In this document: piece after piece, positions 1-12,510 of the stretch
Position numbering within the stretch: position 1 is the stretch's first letter
Layout of the letters: each line of letters opens with the position of its first letter
From: Parasponia andersonii
Taxonomy: Eukaryota; Streptophyta; Magnoliopsida; Rosales; Cannabaceae
Reading direction: 5' to 3'
NCBI GenBank assembly: GCA_002914805.1
Contig: JXTB01000616.1
Location: 1-64,000 of the forward strand
DNA: 64,000 nucleotides
Translations under genes and position numbers: made by a program
The notes under the pieces: model-generated
Told to the model about the DNA's origin: nothing
Databases searched by the model: none
Seen by the model: only the letters and a program-made list of their open reading frames with translations

Positions 1-95
1 CACATAAAATTATATTTTTGTGACAAACTTATTCTCGTTTCAAGACTTCTACTTGTAAAATATTTGAACGAGCTTTGTGACTCATTAATGAGCAG

Positions 96-2354
96 AAGGG
101 ACATGGTATACCTGATTCTCTTTTGAAAGAAGTAAAAGAACAGAGCCACGATAAAGATCAAGATGACTGCAGCAGCTGGATACAGGTGTACATTGACTTT
201 TATTCTAAGTGTGGCTTCTGTGGTACGATATTTTGATATTTTTACCTATAAGCACTAGATATCATTTTGGTTTATGAAAATTTTTTTTTTGCATATTTTT
301 TATATTAAAAAAAAAAATGAAAAATAATATTAATAATACATATTTTTTTATATATTTTATGACTAAAATAAATACTTATACATATATAAAAAAAAAACCT
401 ACCGAATTAGCAACTATATGTATATATATACACAAATATGCAATACTGGGAGTGTTCTAACGACAGGATAAATTCTTCATACAGAGGATACCAAAGTGTC
501 CGAGAAAACATAACTAAAGGTGTACCAGACATGCATGAAGCTATTGATGTAGGTCTTGCTATAATTATTGCTTTACAAATAAGTCAAGTGGCTCTAATAT
601 TATCCCAATCTTATTACGATGTTACATGTTACTCAGTACTTATATAGTTGCATATCTTGGATTCATAAGCACGTGTAGATGGTTGCTTTTAGTATGGTTT
701 GTTAACTATATTGTTGATTTGCTGCTTGTAATTGTTGATCTGATCTCATAATTTGTACTACTTTATAACAGTGCCATAGGGAACTGAAACCAGGGGCTTA
801 TGGACATCTTGGAAAAATTTTGGAAGGGTGCAACCAATGGTATGTGGAAATCCAAGCTTTCCTAAGTAACTCCTCGTCAAAAGTAGTATGTAACCTACGT
901 AATTAGGTGCCAATATGACTATATATCTTTAGCAATAATGCCAAATGGTTTCTTCATCAGTACACAAAAAACGAATGTCTTCATGCACGTGCGTTTTTGT
1001 TGTTGTTATGATCTCATGCAGGCCTCTGGATCCCCCAAAATACAAGGACATGATGGAGGAGTTTATCAATCTATGTACAGGCATGCCTCCCCTTCGTAAA
1101 CCAACCTTCATTATTTCTTTGCTTTCATCTCACTATTTCATATTTGTTCTGATAAAACTTCCTTTCTTTTTTTATCCCCCATTGGTCTCAGACCTTTCAA
1201 GAAACATAATGCGTGGAATTGCTTTAGCTTTGGGTGGATCACCATATGAATTCGAAGGTGATAGAGCTGGAGATGCATTCTGGGTAACGAGTATCATCGG
1301 TTACCCCGGAAAACCATCAGAAAATGGCCAAGAGAACGATATTGGATGGTAATTCAGAAATAATAATGCTAGTACTCTTGGTTCCTCGCACTTTCTTTAT
1401 GCCTTGATCTAATGTTATTTTATTGTACGTTCTTTCTTGCTCATTTTTTGCGGTCAAACAAATTCAGTGGAGCTCACACCGACTATGGTAAGTATGGCTT
1501 CGCCATCTTTTAAAAAATGTCATGAGGTTTGTTGACATTGCTTAATCAAGATGATGTCATAAATGCACTCGAGGTACAAACTAGTCACCAGTTACTAACT
1601 TACGTAGACTAAAACGAATGAGTTTTTTGAAGGTGAGAAACCTGTCTAGCAAATGGATATCGGCTCCTCTTGTTTCCGGAACGTTCGTCTGCAACATCTG
1701 CGACATGTTAAAGGTAACACATATCTCTAAGCACGAATGACCTTATGACCCACCTAGTAGTGCATAAGTCTCTGAACTGTGTATGGAAGCACTGCAGATT
1801 TACTCAAATGGCTTGTACGAGTCAACTTTACATCGAGTTATCAACAACTCGGACAAGTACCGAGTCTCCGTGGCATATTTTTACGAGGTCTGTTGTAACA
1901 CTTCTTTTATCTTTTTCTCATAACAAAAAGAGGAGATACCAAAATCTGACATCAATAATATAGCATTCGTTTCCACTGTTATCTTATCTTATCTTAAAGT
2001 GGCACTGCAACTTTTAAAATTGGTTGAAATGATCACATCATGTGATCTACATTTTTAGTGTAAATCTTCGGTGTCCGTAGCATTACTCAATTCAATTCAA
2101 TACAAAGTTATTTTTATGAGGTGATTGACGCTAAGCCCTTGCTTTCTTTGCTTTTGTTGGTTGGACAGACGAATTTCCATACAGCGGTGGAGCCTTTGGA
2201 TATTTGCATACAGAGGACTGGTGCGGCCAAGCAAGTAGATAAAGCTGTTTATGGAGAACATTTGGTTGGCAAGGTCCTCACAAATTTCGTGCATTACGAT
2301 CAGCTGAGTACATTTGAGCCATTAGTCTTTTCTATTACCTCAAAAAAGTGGTAA
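96..2354 (+). pseudogene. Decayed 2-oxoglutarate/Fe(II)-dependent dioxygenase (DIN11-like), 3' part
   Basis: Exons can be chained by splice sites and homology: 96-185, 485-548, 772-839, 1022-1080, 1192-1348, 1468-1487, 1527-1573, 1633-1713, 1798-1887 and 2169-2354. Together they read as the plant dioxygenase family that includes Arabidopsis DIN11/At3g50210. Visible motifs are [44 protein letters not shown], iron ligands HTD (in GAHTDYG) and the distal His in STLHRVINN, and the 2-oxoglutarate-binding RVS in [11 protein letters not shown]. The first exon has lost about 38 nt between LLKEVKE and IKIKMTAAAGY compared with the family as I know it. The KGHGIP frame therefore meets a TAA in the next exon. 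Other signs of decay are a Gly-to-Cys change (NICDML instead of NIGDML), a predicted 39-nt intron (1488-1526), and read-through past the usual KVLTNFV end for about 20 residues. The N-terminal exons lie upstream of the window. It could still be transcribed, or the deletion could be an assembly error. Confidence 0.75.
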
Positions 2355-3498
2355 TCTCAGAGCAAATGTCTTCAAATGTTTGAACTCAGTTTAGTTTGTG
2401 TAACTAAGTTCGCCTCGCCCATATCTGTGACTCTTGCTATGGGGGAGGGAATCATGATATTTTAAATAAAATAAGGGCTAATATATTGGTAGTCTCCTGA
2501 AATTTACTCTCAATACAATTTTTGTCCTGAATTTCAGTTTGTATCGTCACATCTTTCAGTCCATGACCCTGTAGTTGTGCTATTAATTAAGCATCCAAAA
2601 CTCAAGACATCATCTATCCATCACTTATTTATCCCAATGAAGTAATAAATCTCATTTCCCAAAAATATATCTTGGCACCAAATTAGTTATTTTAAATCAA
2701 CTACATACTAGGTATAATATTTTGGCACCAACTTGTTATTTCAATACACATTGGTTTTTCTTTATAACTATTTCTTTTTTACATACACGAATATTATATA
2801 AAATACCATTCGCATCAATTATTATTACATGATATTATTTTCGAAAGTTCCTAAAAAATATATTTTTACTTTGAACCAACTATTGCTTGCAGCTAGAGCG
2901 CATAAAAACAAAGAATTATTAGAGCAGAATCAAAGAGGGAAAAAAATCAACAAAGAAATAAGTTTAATCCTTTGCAAAAAAGGGTTAGAAAATAAGAAAT
3001 CTTCTATTTTGGCCCATCATATTTTAGGGGGATAATGATATTTTTGTTTTAGTAACTTGGATATTATATCTTCGGCGCCTAAGAATTATAGAAACCTTAT
3101 AAGATCTTTCAGAGTTTATCATCAATTAATCAGGAAAACAAAACAATAAATATCCAAAAAATGATACAATCAATAGTTTCCAAAACTGATACATAAGCAA
3201 GGTATACTCATTTGTCCAGGATTGGACCTCTAGAAAGAATGACTCATTTTCCTAGTTATTTTTTGGTCCTAATCGGCTATAGCATAAAACCTCTTTCTAG
3301 TTTGCGACAAGCACGTAGAAAAAACTAGCTCTTACACCGGCATGGCGGCTAAGCTACGTTAGTATAAAATCTGGCATCCGGATTCAGAAAGTTGTAACCC
3401 GTTTATATTAAATTGTGAATTAAGAATAATAATAATAATAATAAAAACAAGAACCTGATTCCTCCTTCCCATGAATCGGATTTCGAGTTGGGATTGTG
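2355..3498. other. Intergenic, AT-rich
   Basis: This is the space between the convergent dioxygenase remnant and the dihydrouridine synthase. It is AT-rich, with a short (TAA)n run near 3423-3443 and no supported coding region. A 68-codon open frame at 2829-3035 is lysine-rich low-complexity sequence with no family resemblance and was not accepted. Confidence 0.6.
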
Positions 3499-4729
3499 TC
3501 ATGAATTTGAAGCAGCCAAACTATCTGCTAAGACTTCTGCTACATGACCATCTTTCTGGTAGAGTGGAATTCTTACCCCTAGCTCTCTAAGCCGATCCAC
3601 CAAACCATAAAGAAATTCAAAGGTCAATTTGGACTGTGCATTCAGATCATCTCTCACTTGTGGTTGAATCCTAAACCATTCTCCCAACATCTTATGCACA
3701 TGGGCACGGATCATTCTCCATGGCACGGGATACTGTTCACATAGCTTCAAATACTCGACCAATAGATCTGCCTGGTCTAGTTTTGCATCTTTGCTGCTGT
3801 CTTCACTGCCTACTACCCATTCAGCAGTTCGGAACCCAGCAAAAAGAGCTGGATTTTCAAGAAGGGACTCAGCAGAAAGCACCCCTTCAACACCTGTCTC
3901 AGCCAAACAGCTATGAACATCATCCATGTGCCTTATGTTCCCATTTGCAAGTACAGGGATCCTGACAGAATCTTTTACAGCCTTGATGGAACTCCAGTTA
4001 GCTCTGATTTTCTTTCCGTCTTTTTCGTCTCTTGTTCGGCCATGGACAGCTAAAAGAGAGCAACCGGCATCCTCTAGCATCCGAGCATAGTTGATTGTAT
4101 CCTGTAAATTTGGGAAGAGGCGGATTTTGCATGACACAGGAACCTCAAGGTTGTGAGCCAACTTTTGTACTAAAGATTTCACAAGAGGAAGGTTATCCAT
4201 TAGAAAAGCCCCATAGTTCCCGCGTCGAGCAATACGTTGAGGACACCTGCACAAAATTCACACACTTTAAGTCTGATTTGAAACCCTCTCAAATCTCAAC
4301 CCCACATGTAAAGTACATAAAAGGGTCTTCAAGAATTTGGAAGGACTAGTAGTCTAGTCTGATTTAAAACCCTCTCAAGTCTCAACCCCAAATGTAAAGT
4401 ACATAAAAGGGTCTTCAAGAATTTGGAAGGACTGAAAAGACTACTAGTCTACTACTTGGTTTGTCAACTACTTGGTTTTTCATCTCTCAAACCATTTAAA
4501 AGCAAATACTATAACCTTTAAAGCTACCATAACTATGTAAACTATGTGAATCCTGCCTCAAATATAACTGCTAGTTAGATGTTGACAGAAAGTTATTACC
4601 CCAAATTAATATCAACATAGTCACAATAAGGCTCCACTCTCCTAGCAGCTTCCAGTAAGATATCTGGATTATTAGCACAAAACTGAACAAATAGCGGGCG
4701 ATCCTCCTGCAATAATTATAAACTTAAGC

Positions 4730-4777
<48 letters not shown>

Positions 4778-5519
4778 ATAAGCGTAAAAAACGGCAAGAA
4801 TCCGTAATGAAAAGAATCGTAAAGGGAAAGAATTTGGAAAAAGAATAGGAAGTACTAAAAATTTGAGTTACCCGAATTCACAATTTCATGATTAGTTAGG
4901 GATTCACCAAAATTGTGTCCTCCTCAATGTGTAAACATACACTAAACCAAACTAAACTGAACTAAACTTCCTAGTCAAATGTAGATATGTTTAGGCAACA
5001 ATAACACAAAATAGTTTCACACACCAAAGTAAATTCAATGAAACAGCTAGTCAAATTTCTCAAATTTATAAGATTGAATTAAAATATTTCTTCCATTGAA
5101 TAAAGAATCCTTACCTTACAAGTGGTGAACTCTTGGTTACGATACTTCTCAGTCTCTGTGAAAATGCGCGAATGCAACATGGGCGTGTAGGCGGCTTCGG
5201 CGCCATACCTGCGGCAGAGCATTCGAAAGGGAAGCTCCGAGTTATCCACCATGGGAGCAACGATGAGCTTGGGTCGACCGAGTCTGGTCCAGTGAGCCCA
5301 AGCCCGTTCGACGCGCGACTCTGCGGCGGCCAAGCTCAGAGTCCGGCTAGGAGATTCGGAGCAAAACGACGGCGTTAAGGTGGAATCAGGTTCGTTTTCT
5401 TGTCGTTGTCGTTTTTGTCCGTCGCAGCAGAGCAGGTCGTCGTCGTCGCCGTCGCCGTCGAGGCCCGGCGGCGTTTCTGAACGGTGGGCGACCGTCGTTT
5501 CGGTGAGAGTGGTAGCCAT
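3499..5519 (-). CDS. tRNA-dihydrouridine synthase, Dus1-like (tRNA D16/D17)
   Basis: Three exons on the minus strand: 5519-5115, 4706-4600 and 4246-3499, joined in frame for 419 residues, close to the usual length of plant Dus1-like proteins. The family is an FMN TIM barrel that reduces uridine to dihydrouridine in tRNA using NAD(P)H. Residues about 82-89 (PKLIVAPMVDNSELPFR) form the first FMN-contact strand. [20 protein letters not shown] carries the catalytic Cys (about 172), split across the second splice junction. CKIRLF, VHGRTRDEKDG and VLANGNI are the later barrel motifs that bind FMN and RNA. The first ~75 residues are acidic and low-complexity, as is common in plant members. The ATG at 5519 (MATTLTETT) was chosen because the conserved part follows it. 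In-frame ATGs at 5618 and 5645 would add a Ser-rich N-terminus that could act as an organelle signal. Intron 1 holds a (TA)n run and intron 2 an 86-bp tandem duplication. Confidence 0.93.
4271..4442. repeat. 86-bp tandem duplication in DUS intron 2
   Basis: Two copies start at 4271 and 4357 with GTCTGATTT. Each runs through AAACCCTCTCAA, ATGTAAAGTACATAAAAGGG and AAGAATTTGGAAGGACT with only a few mismatches. It lies wholly inside the intron, so the coding sequence is unaffected. Confidence 0.9.
4732..4774. repeat. (TA)n microsatellite in DUS intron 1
   Basis: Uninterrupted TA dinucleotides of about 42 bases inside the first intron of the dihydrouridine synthase gene. A likely polymorphic marker. 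Confidence 0.95.
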
Positions 5520-6598
5520 TCGGGAATTGGGGGTCCGAATCCGAATCCGAATCCGAGAGAGGGGTGAGTTGAGAAGGGAAAGTGAGAGGGCCGGGGAAGA
5601 GAACCCAAAGCTACCCATCGCCCCCAAATAGAGGGGAATTGTCAATTGATTCCCGTCTATTCGGCTTGGTTAATGGCACAAATGTCCCTTAAGCATCTAA
5701 TCTAATCTAATTTGTGATAATTTCGTCTTAAACGATTTAATTGTGTCAATTAAATTTTTTAATTTAAAATAATTAGTCACTAAATTATTTAAATTACGAC
5801 ATACTATTTAAATATATATAAAAAAAGCAAATGATAACATTTAAAAAAATATTTAAAGAAAAATGAATTAAACGCAAAGATGTGAAGAGACGAAAGATAT
5901 ATTATTTATATTTATATTTTATTTTATTTTTCTAAGTTAAGTTATAACTTTAGAGAATATTTTCTTTGTGAATGTTTATTTTTATGTTTAAAATTCTTAA
6001 ATTATTTTTAAAATATATTTTTAAATTTTATCATGTGCTCCTTACGTGAATCTTTATCAAATTAGAGACCAAATTATTTCAAATTAAAAAATTAAATAAC
6101 TTAATTATAATTAGAACTTTGAAGAACCAAATCGGTGCTTAGTGTGCCATAAACCCCCATCTCCTCGAGGAAACTACCTGTACTTGGGCTGCACTTATGG
6201 TGGGCTGTAAGCTATATCGGGTCACTTAGTGAGTTTCATCATTTGGGACTCAAATTGGGCCCATTATACTTCTTTTTTTTCTTTTCAAAATAGAGGAATT
6301 TGGGCCGAGTAGCAGTTTTGGAGAATTGTATTAGATCCGCGGCAGCCTTGGAAGATTTTCTGTAAAGGGAAATGTTACAAAGGTAATAAAATTTTCTAGA
6401 ACTGCAATTAATGAAGCTATCCATTAGCTAATAAGTGTCAACTTTGTGTTTTTAGGAATGCAAAACATTCTCGTTCAGCCTGTCACATCGGGTTATTATC
6501 ATTTTTTATTACAAATTTCATTAATTTTTGTCTTATATTTATTTTTTCTTAGAAATATTTAAGTGACCAAAGTGTCATTGATTAGATAATTAATTTTT
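5520..6598. other. DUS 5' flank and AT-rich intergenic DNA
   Basis: 5520-5645 is the GC-richer leader of the dihydrouridine synthase gene and contains a run of CCGAAT hexamers (about 5535-5552). Beyond it the DNA is AT-rich. No clear TATA box could be assigned and no further gene is supported. Confidence 0.5.
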
Positions 6599-8454
6599 GG
6601 GAGAATGACACCACATACGATTTTTTCAAAAATAATTCCCAAAATACGATACGGAGTAAAACACTTAATTTTGTATGATCCATATTAGAAAATTAACAGT
6701 TTTTTAAATTCGTTTTCTCCTTTATTTTTCTCATCTCTCACTCAGATTTAAGAGTTCAACTTTCCACTCTAACACCAACTAGTACTTACCATTGCTAGTC
6801 AAAATGCCAACTGAAGCCAAAATGGTGAGGAGGAGGTGGCATTTGTCACCATGTTCGAGACCTATGGTGGTGGTGGGAGCACCAATGAGAGAATTAGGGT
6901 AGTTATGGAGGATAAGATTAAGCAGAAAGTGATGAAGGAGCAGTGACGGAGGAGATCTCTATCACTTTTAATCTCATTATTTTTTTTTTTTTGGAATCTG
7001 CTTGATTTTTCTTCTTTTTATGCTCTTTGGTGTTATTTATAGTGTGTACATTATTGCGATTAATGTGAAAGAAGAAGAACTAATAATGTTATTGGTAAGA
7101 ATTTTGCTTCTTAGTTTATTTTTTATGTATTTCTATTGAATACTCATTTGAAAATTTTCAAGTGAGCTCTATTTATGAAGTCTTGTGATTTTTAATGATT
7201 TTTTAAAATTGGATTTTATTTGGTTTGTGATTGCTTTTTTATAATTGGCTTGGTTGGACTCGAATGTTTGTTTTTTTAGTTTTTTTTTTTTTAAACTTAT
7301 TTCTATGCATAGAAAGCTTGGTTTTGTCAAGGGTGAAGTTCATGTGTTTGAGAAAAATGCATGTGACTTGAAGTTCTTTGATTAAATGGTAATGTTGCCT
7401 TTAGAGATACTGGAATTAGTTTATTGAATTTTTAATGCTTGCTTAATGAAAAAGTAACATTATTTAGTTTTGGAGTTCTAGAATAATTATTTGGTTATAT
7501 TTATATTTTAATTGATTCAATACTCGAGGAGTTTTAGTTAGAAGAAGAAGGATGTTATGCACTGCATTACACTTCATGAGATTACTATTATTAGTAGTAG
7601 GTGTTCTTGTTATTTATTGAAGTTATTCTATTGATATGACAATTCGAATTCTTTTTTATAATGATGTTATATATCAAAATTATTTTAGTGGCTTATGGCT
7701 TTGATATATTTTGGATTATTTAGACTTTTGGGACCTTTAAAGGAAGTTAGTACTAGATCATTTTTTATGCACATAGTTGCTCTCTTGATTACTATGAATT
7801 TATGATATTGTTTTTGGTCATAATGTTGTTGTTTTATACACATAATTTAGGTTATTCTCGTTTTTAGTGTCACATTCTTTTACTTTGCTACAGAAAATTC
7901 TACAAAATAAAAACCACAATGATTTTCAGAAGGTTTGTTACGATTTACTTAGTTATAGAGTATTCTGATAAAGGAAACTACAATGATTTCCACGGTTTTC
8001 TGTGATTTACTTAGGTATATGGCATTTTGCAAAAATGAAAACCATGATGGTTTTTAGAAAATCTTCACTGTTTCTTTTGATTTATTTAGCTACAAGACTT
8101 TCTGCAAAAAAGAAACCACAATAGTTTTCAGGAAATATTCGTGGTTTCCTGTGATTTACTTATGTACATGACAGTTGGCGAAAGGAAATTAAACTGGTTT
8201 CAAGAAACTTTTGTGGTTTCTTGTGATTTATATACGTACAAGACATTCTGCTAATAGAAAACTAAATTAGTTTCCAAGAGATATTGTAGTTTCTTGTTAA
8301 AAAAAAACTTATTTACTAAAATGCCATCATATTTTTTAGATCCTAAGGTATTTAGAAAAATAAACTAAAAATGTTGTGCAAAATTTTTATTATTTTTGAA
8401 ATGTCGTAAATTTAGCAATATTTTTTGAAAAATAGGTATAAGTGTCCAAAACCC
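6599..8454. mobile_element. Non-autonomous Mutator-like element (MULE)
   Basis: The two ends are degenerate terminal inverted repeats. The left end starts GGGAGAATGACACCACATAC and the right end, read on the other strand, starts GGGTTTTGGACACTTATACC. Both then run into a block of T's, TTTTTCAAAAA and a TACGA motif. The 9 bases flanking the left end (6590-6598, TTAATTTTT) and right end (8455-8463, TTAAATTTT) differ at one position, as expected for the 9-bp target duplication of Mutator-type elements. The 1856-bp interior has no transposase frame, so any movement would need an enzyme from elsewhere. A GC-richer stretch at about 6800-6950 (ATG followed by GAGGAGGAGG-like codons) may be captured host sequence. 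The 3' half holds the tandem array listed separately. The AT-rich context makes the target duplication suggestive, not decisive. Confidence 0.7.
7895..8300. repeat. Degenerate ~72-75-bp tandem array inside the MULE
   Basis: Five diverged units are marked by GATTTACTTA-like motifs at 7942, 8004, 8079, 8153 and 8225 (spacings 62, 75, 74, 72). Each unit carries GAAACCACAAT followed 20-30 bases later by a near complement (GTGGTTTC), so each can fold into a small hairpin. No reading frame is preserved. Confidence 0.8.
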
Positions 8455-9753
8455 TTAAATTTTGCGTTAAACTTGCAACCAAATCACTTGAATACTAAAA
8501 TATCAAAATTTATCTGCAAGAAGGAAAAAAAAAATTCGGGCGTTTGGTCATACATTAAGGAGATAATTTGCCTATTTTAGTGTCATTTCACAACATAATT
8601 TTGACAAAATTTAACACAATGGACAATTTTGATTTAATTTGCAAATTGTGGAATACATTTTGTAGTATTCCTAAGAATACAGGGTCAAAGACTCAAACTC
8701 GGTAACGTACATGCAAAACAAAGTGGAGTTTTTAGTATCTTCCCTCTATAAAATTACATTAGTGACAACACATGAAGCTAAAAAAAATGACTAAGAATAA
8801 TAAGTAATTTTCGCAACTTAGCTATTTCATTCTTCTAATTCAAACAATTAAAATATTGTTTTTATTAGTTTACAGTAGAATAAAATTTTAATGGTCAAAA
8901 GTACATTATTAATAAAATTTGACTAGTTGTATAAGTGAACAAAAAAAAAGAATAAATCAGTAAAAAATGCCAATATTCATGGTTTCTACTTTCTAGACTT
9001 ACTCATTCTTGCATCAACTCGGCCCTAACTGTAAACTAAATAAACCCTTATAATATGACCAAATTACCAACCAATATCGAAAAAAAAAATAAAAAATCGA
9101 ATAAATTGAAATAAAAAATCAATTTAAGTTCGATCAGTTTAGACATACTAACCACCTAAACCAACTGAGCAAATACTCTACATGCTTACTCCGTTTACAT
9201 TATAATAGAGTTCAGTACCACGTGATATCTCTTAATAGTTAGTCTTTTACTACAATCCAGCAGCAAAGACTACCTAGATCTGTTTATTTTCAAATATTCT
9301 GATCAAAATTGACCAGATGGAAAACCTTCTTTTTTTTTTTTCTCTCTCTCTCACCATACAGACTTTGTCAGAAAAGCCTCTGTTTAAATCTGTCACAAAC
9401 TTCCTACCATATTCCATGTATGTCCACCATTTTCATTTAGCCGCTTTTGTGTGTGTTCCCATGTATAAGTTATAACCACATATAGAGTCCACCAAACGAT
9501 TCGTGAGCTCCAAAGGGCAAGTCCCATAATTTGTTTTCTTCTGTAAAAAATCAAACTACTATTTCACATAGTTGTAACTTTTATCATAATAGTTTATTTA
9601 TTTTATTTAGGTTTTGGGTGCTTGAAAACAAAGTTGCAGGTTATGATTCAGAGAAGCAGCATCTTATCTTCTGTATTTAGAGACAATTCCATGCAATGCC
9701 CCTTTCACGTGCAATTTCATGGACAAACCAACAATATTCCCTAACCATCACTA

Positions 9754-9802
<49 letters not shown>

Positions 9803-11125
9803 GATAAAAATCATTTCAACCAGAGATTAGTCAAAACTTGATAATGTCTCCATTATAAGTGGGTCAAGGAGAAAAACAAAACAACAAAAAATTTGAAAGA
9901 GAGGAAACTTCCCATGTATGGTTTATTAATTTGACGAAATTCAACAGAAACTACAAAAAGAAAAAAATACCAACATTGCATGTGTAACTTTGAATTATAG
10001 TACCTCGCGCTACATTTTTAAATTGTTGACCCCATCTTTTTTTCTTTCTTTAATTCCTTTTTCTTATACTCATTTCTAGTTTAGCAAATTTATACGTGTG
10101 AATGAGGCAGATACACTTGTACATGTGAAATTATGAGTGGATTCGTAACGACGTACTTTGGGGACAAAATTTGAATAGTAAGTTTGACGTTTAAGGCAAA
10201 GGCAAATTGAGCAAAGTACAAATTAGTGGAGCGAGGGCCCCACTAAAAATTGGAACACCCACCTATTTTGACTTTTGGCATTCATTTTTCAAACTAGCTA
10301 TGCTTCAAGCTTTCAATTCTTTTTTTTTTTTTTATTTGACAGGCCAACGATAACCTTCACTCTTCTCTAAATTCCAGCCAAACCATTCTAAGAAACCAAC
10401 AAACTATATTTTATTTAAAAGGATTTTTATTATTTTTTTAATTCATTGCACTCTCTCTACTAACTCATTCATTCAATAACAATAAAGCTTTCTGTAAATT
10501 TAGCCGTCCCACTAGAAACTGTCCAACACATTAATTTTCTTTCTTTTGGTCAACCGTCCCAAAAACGACATGTTGGTCCACTTCTTTACAATTCTTTGAC
10601 CCAGACCCTTTCATTTATTTAAGTTTCTCCTTTTTGAGTTATATTTATTTTAAAAATAACTTTAAGCGATAAAGGAAAAGTAAAAGGTAGGCATCCAAGA
10701 CAAGAAGCAACGATAAAGCAATCGATTAAAAAATATTAAATCAAAGCTAATAGGAAAAACCAACTTTTTCTTACTCTCTTTTTTTTTTTCCCTTTTTTCA
10801 TAATGAGGTACTAAATACCAACTCCACCATTGTTTTCAGATTGGACTATTTCTTCACAGTTTTTCTTTTTTTTTTTTTTGATAAATAAATTTAAAAAAAA
10901 GGATTCCCATACCATTACCACCATGATATATTGTACAGTGAAAATTAAACTAACCCACTAATTAAGCTCCTTCGAGACAGAGTCGAGTTCTGACTGAGTC
11001 TCTCAGCCGAGTCGTACTGTTTTTCCTGTTCTGTTCACTACTGCTAAAAGATTCCCTTCTTGAAAATTAAAACGGCAAAAGACATCGTGAAAACGATGTC
11101 GTTTAACTATCATTTTTTGGAAGAT
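8455..11125. other. Gene-free interval downstream of the WRKY gene
   Basis: AT-rich DNA with poly-T and poly-A runs and a (TC)n microsatellite at 9759-9797. The part nearest 11125 should contain the 3' UTR of the WRKY gene. No coding region, RNA gene or clear element end was recognised. Confidence 0.5.
9759..9797. repeat. (TC)n microsatellite
   Basis: About 39 bases of uninterrupted TC dinucleotides in intergenic DNA. Confidence 0.95.
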
Positions 11126-12418
<1,293 letters not shown>

Positions 12419-12470
12419 TTTCGCATACTAAAATTTTTTTTCTGAATAACCCAAAAACAGGGAAAGAAAA

Positions 12471-12510
<40 letters not shown>

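Noticed and set aside
438-647. 69-codon open frame with recognisable dioxygenase residues
   Set aside because: Only 485-548 is exon. The remainder is intron read through, so it is part of the dioxygenase remnant and not a small gene.
2829-3035. Lys-rich 68-codon open frame
   Set aside because: Low complexity, in an AT-rich region, no family resemblance, no promoter or splice context.
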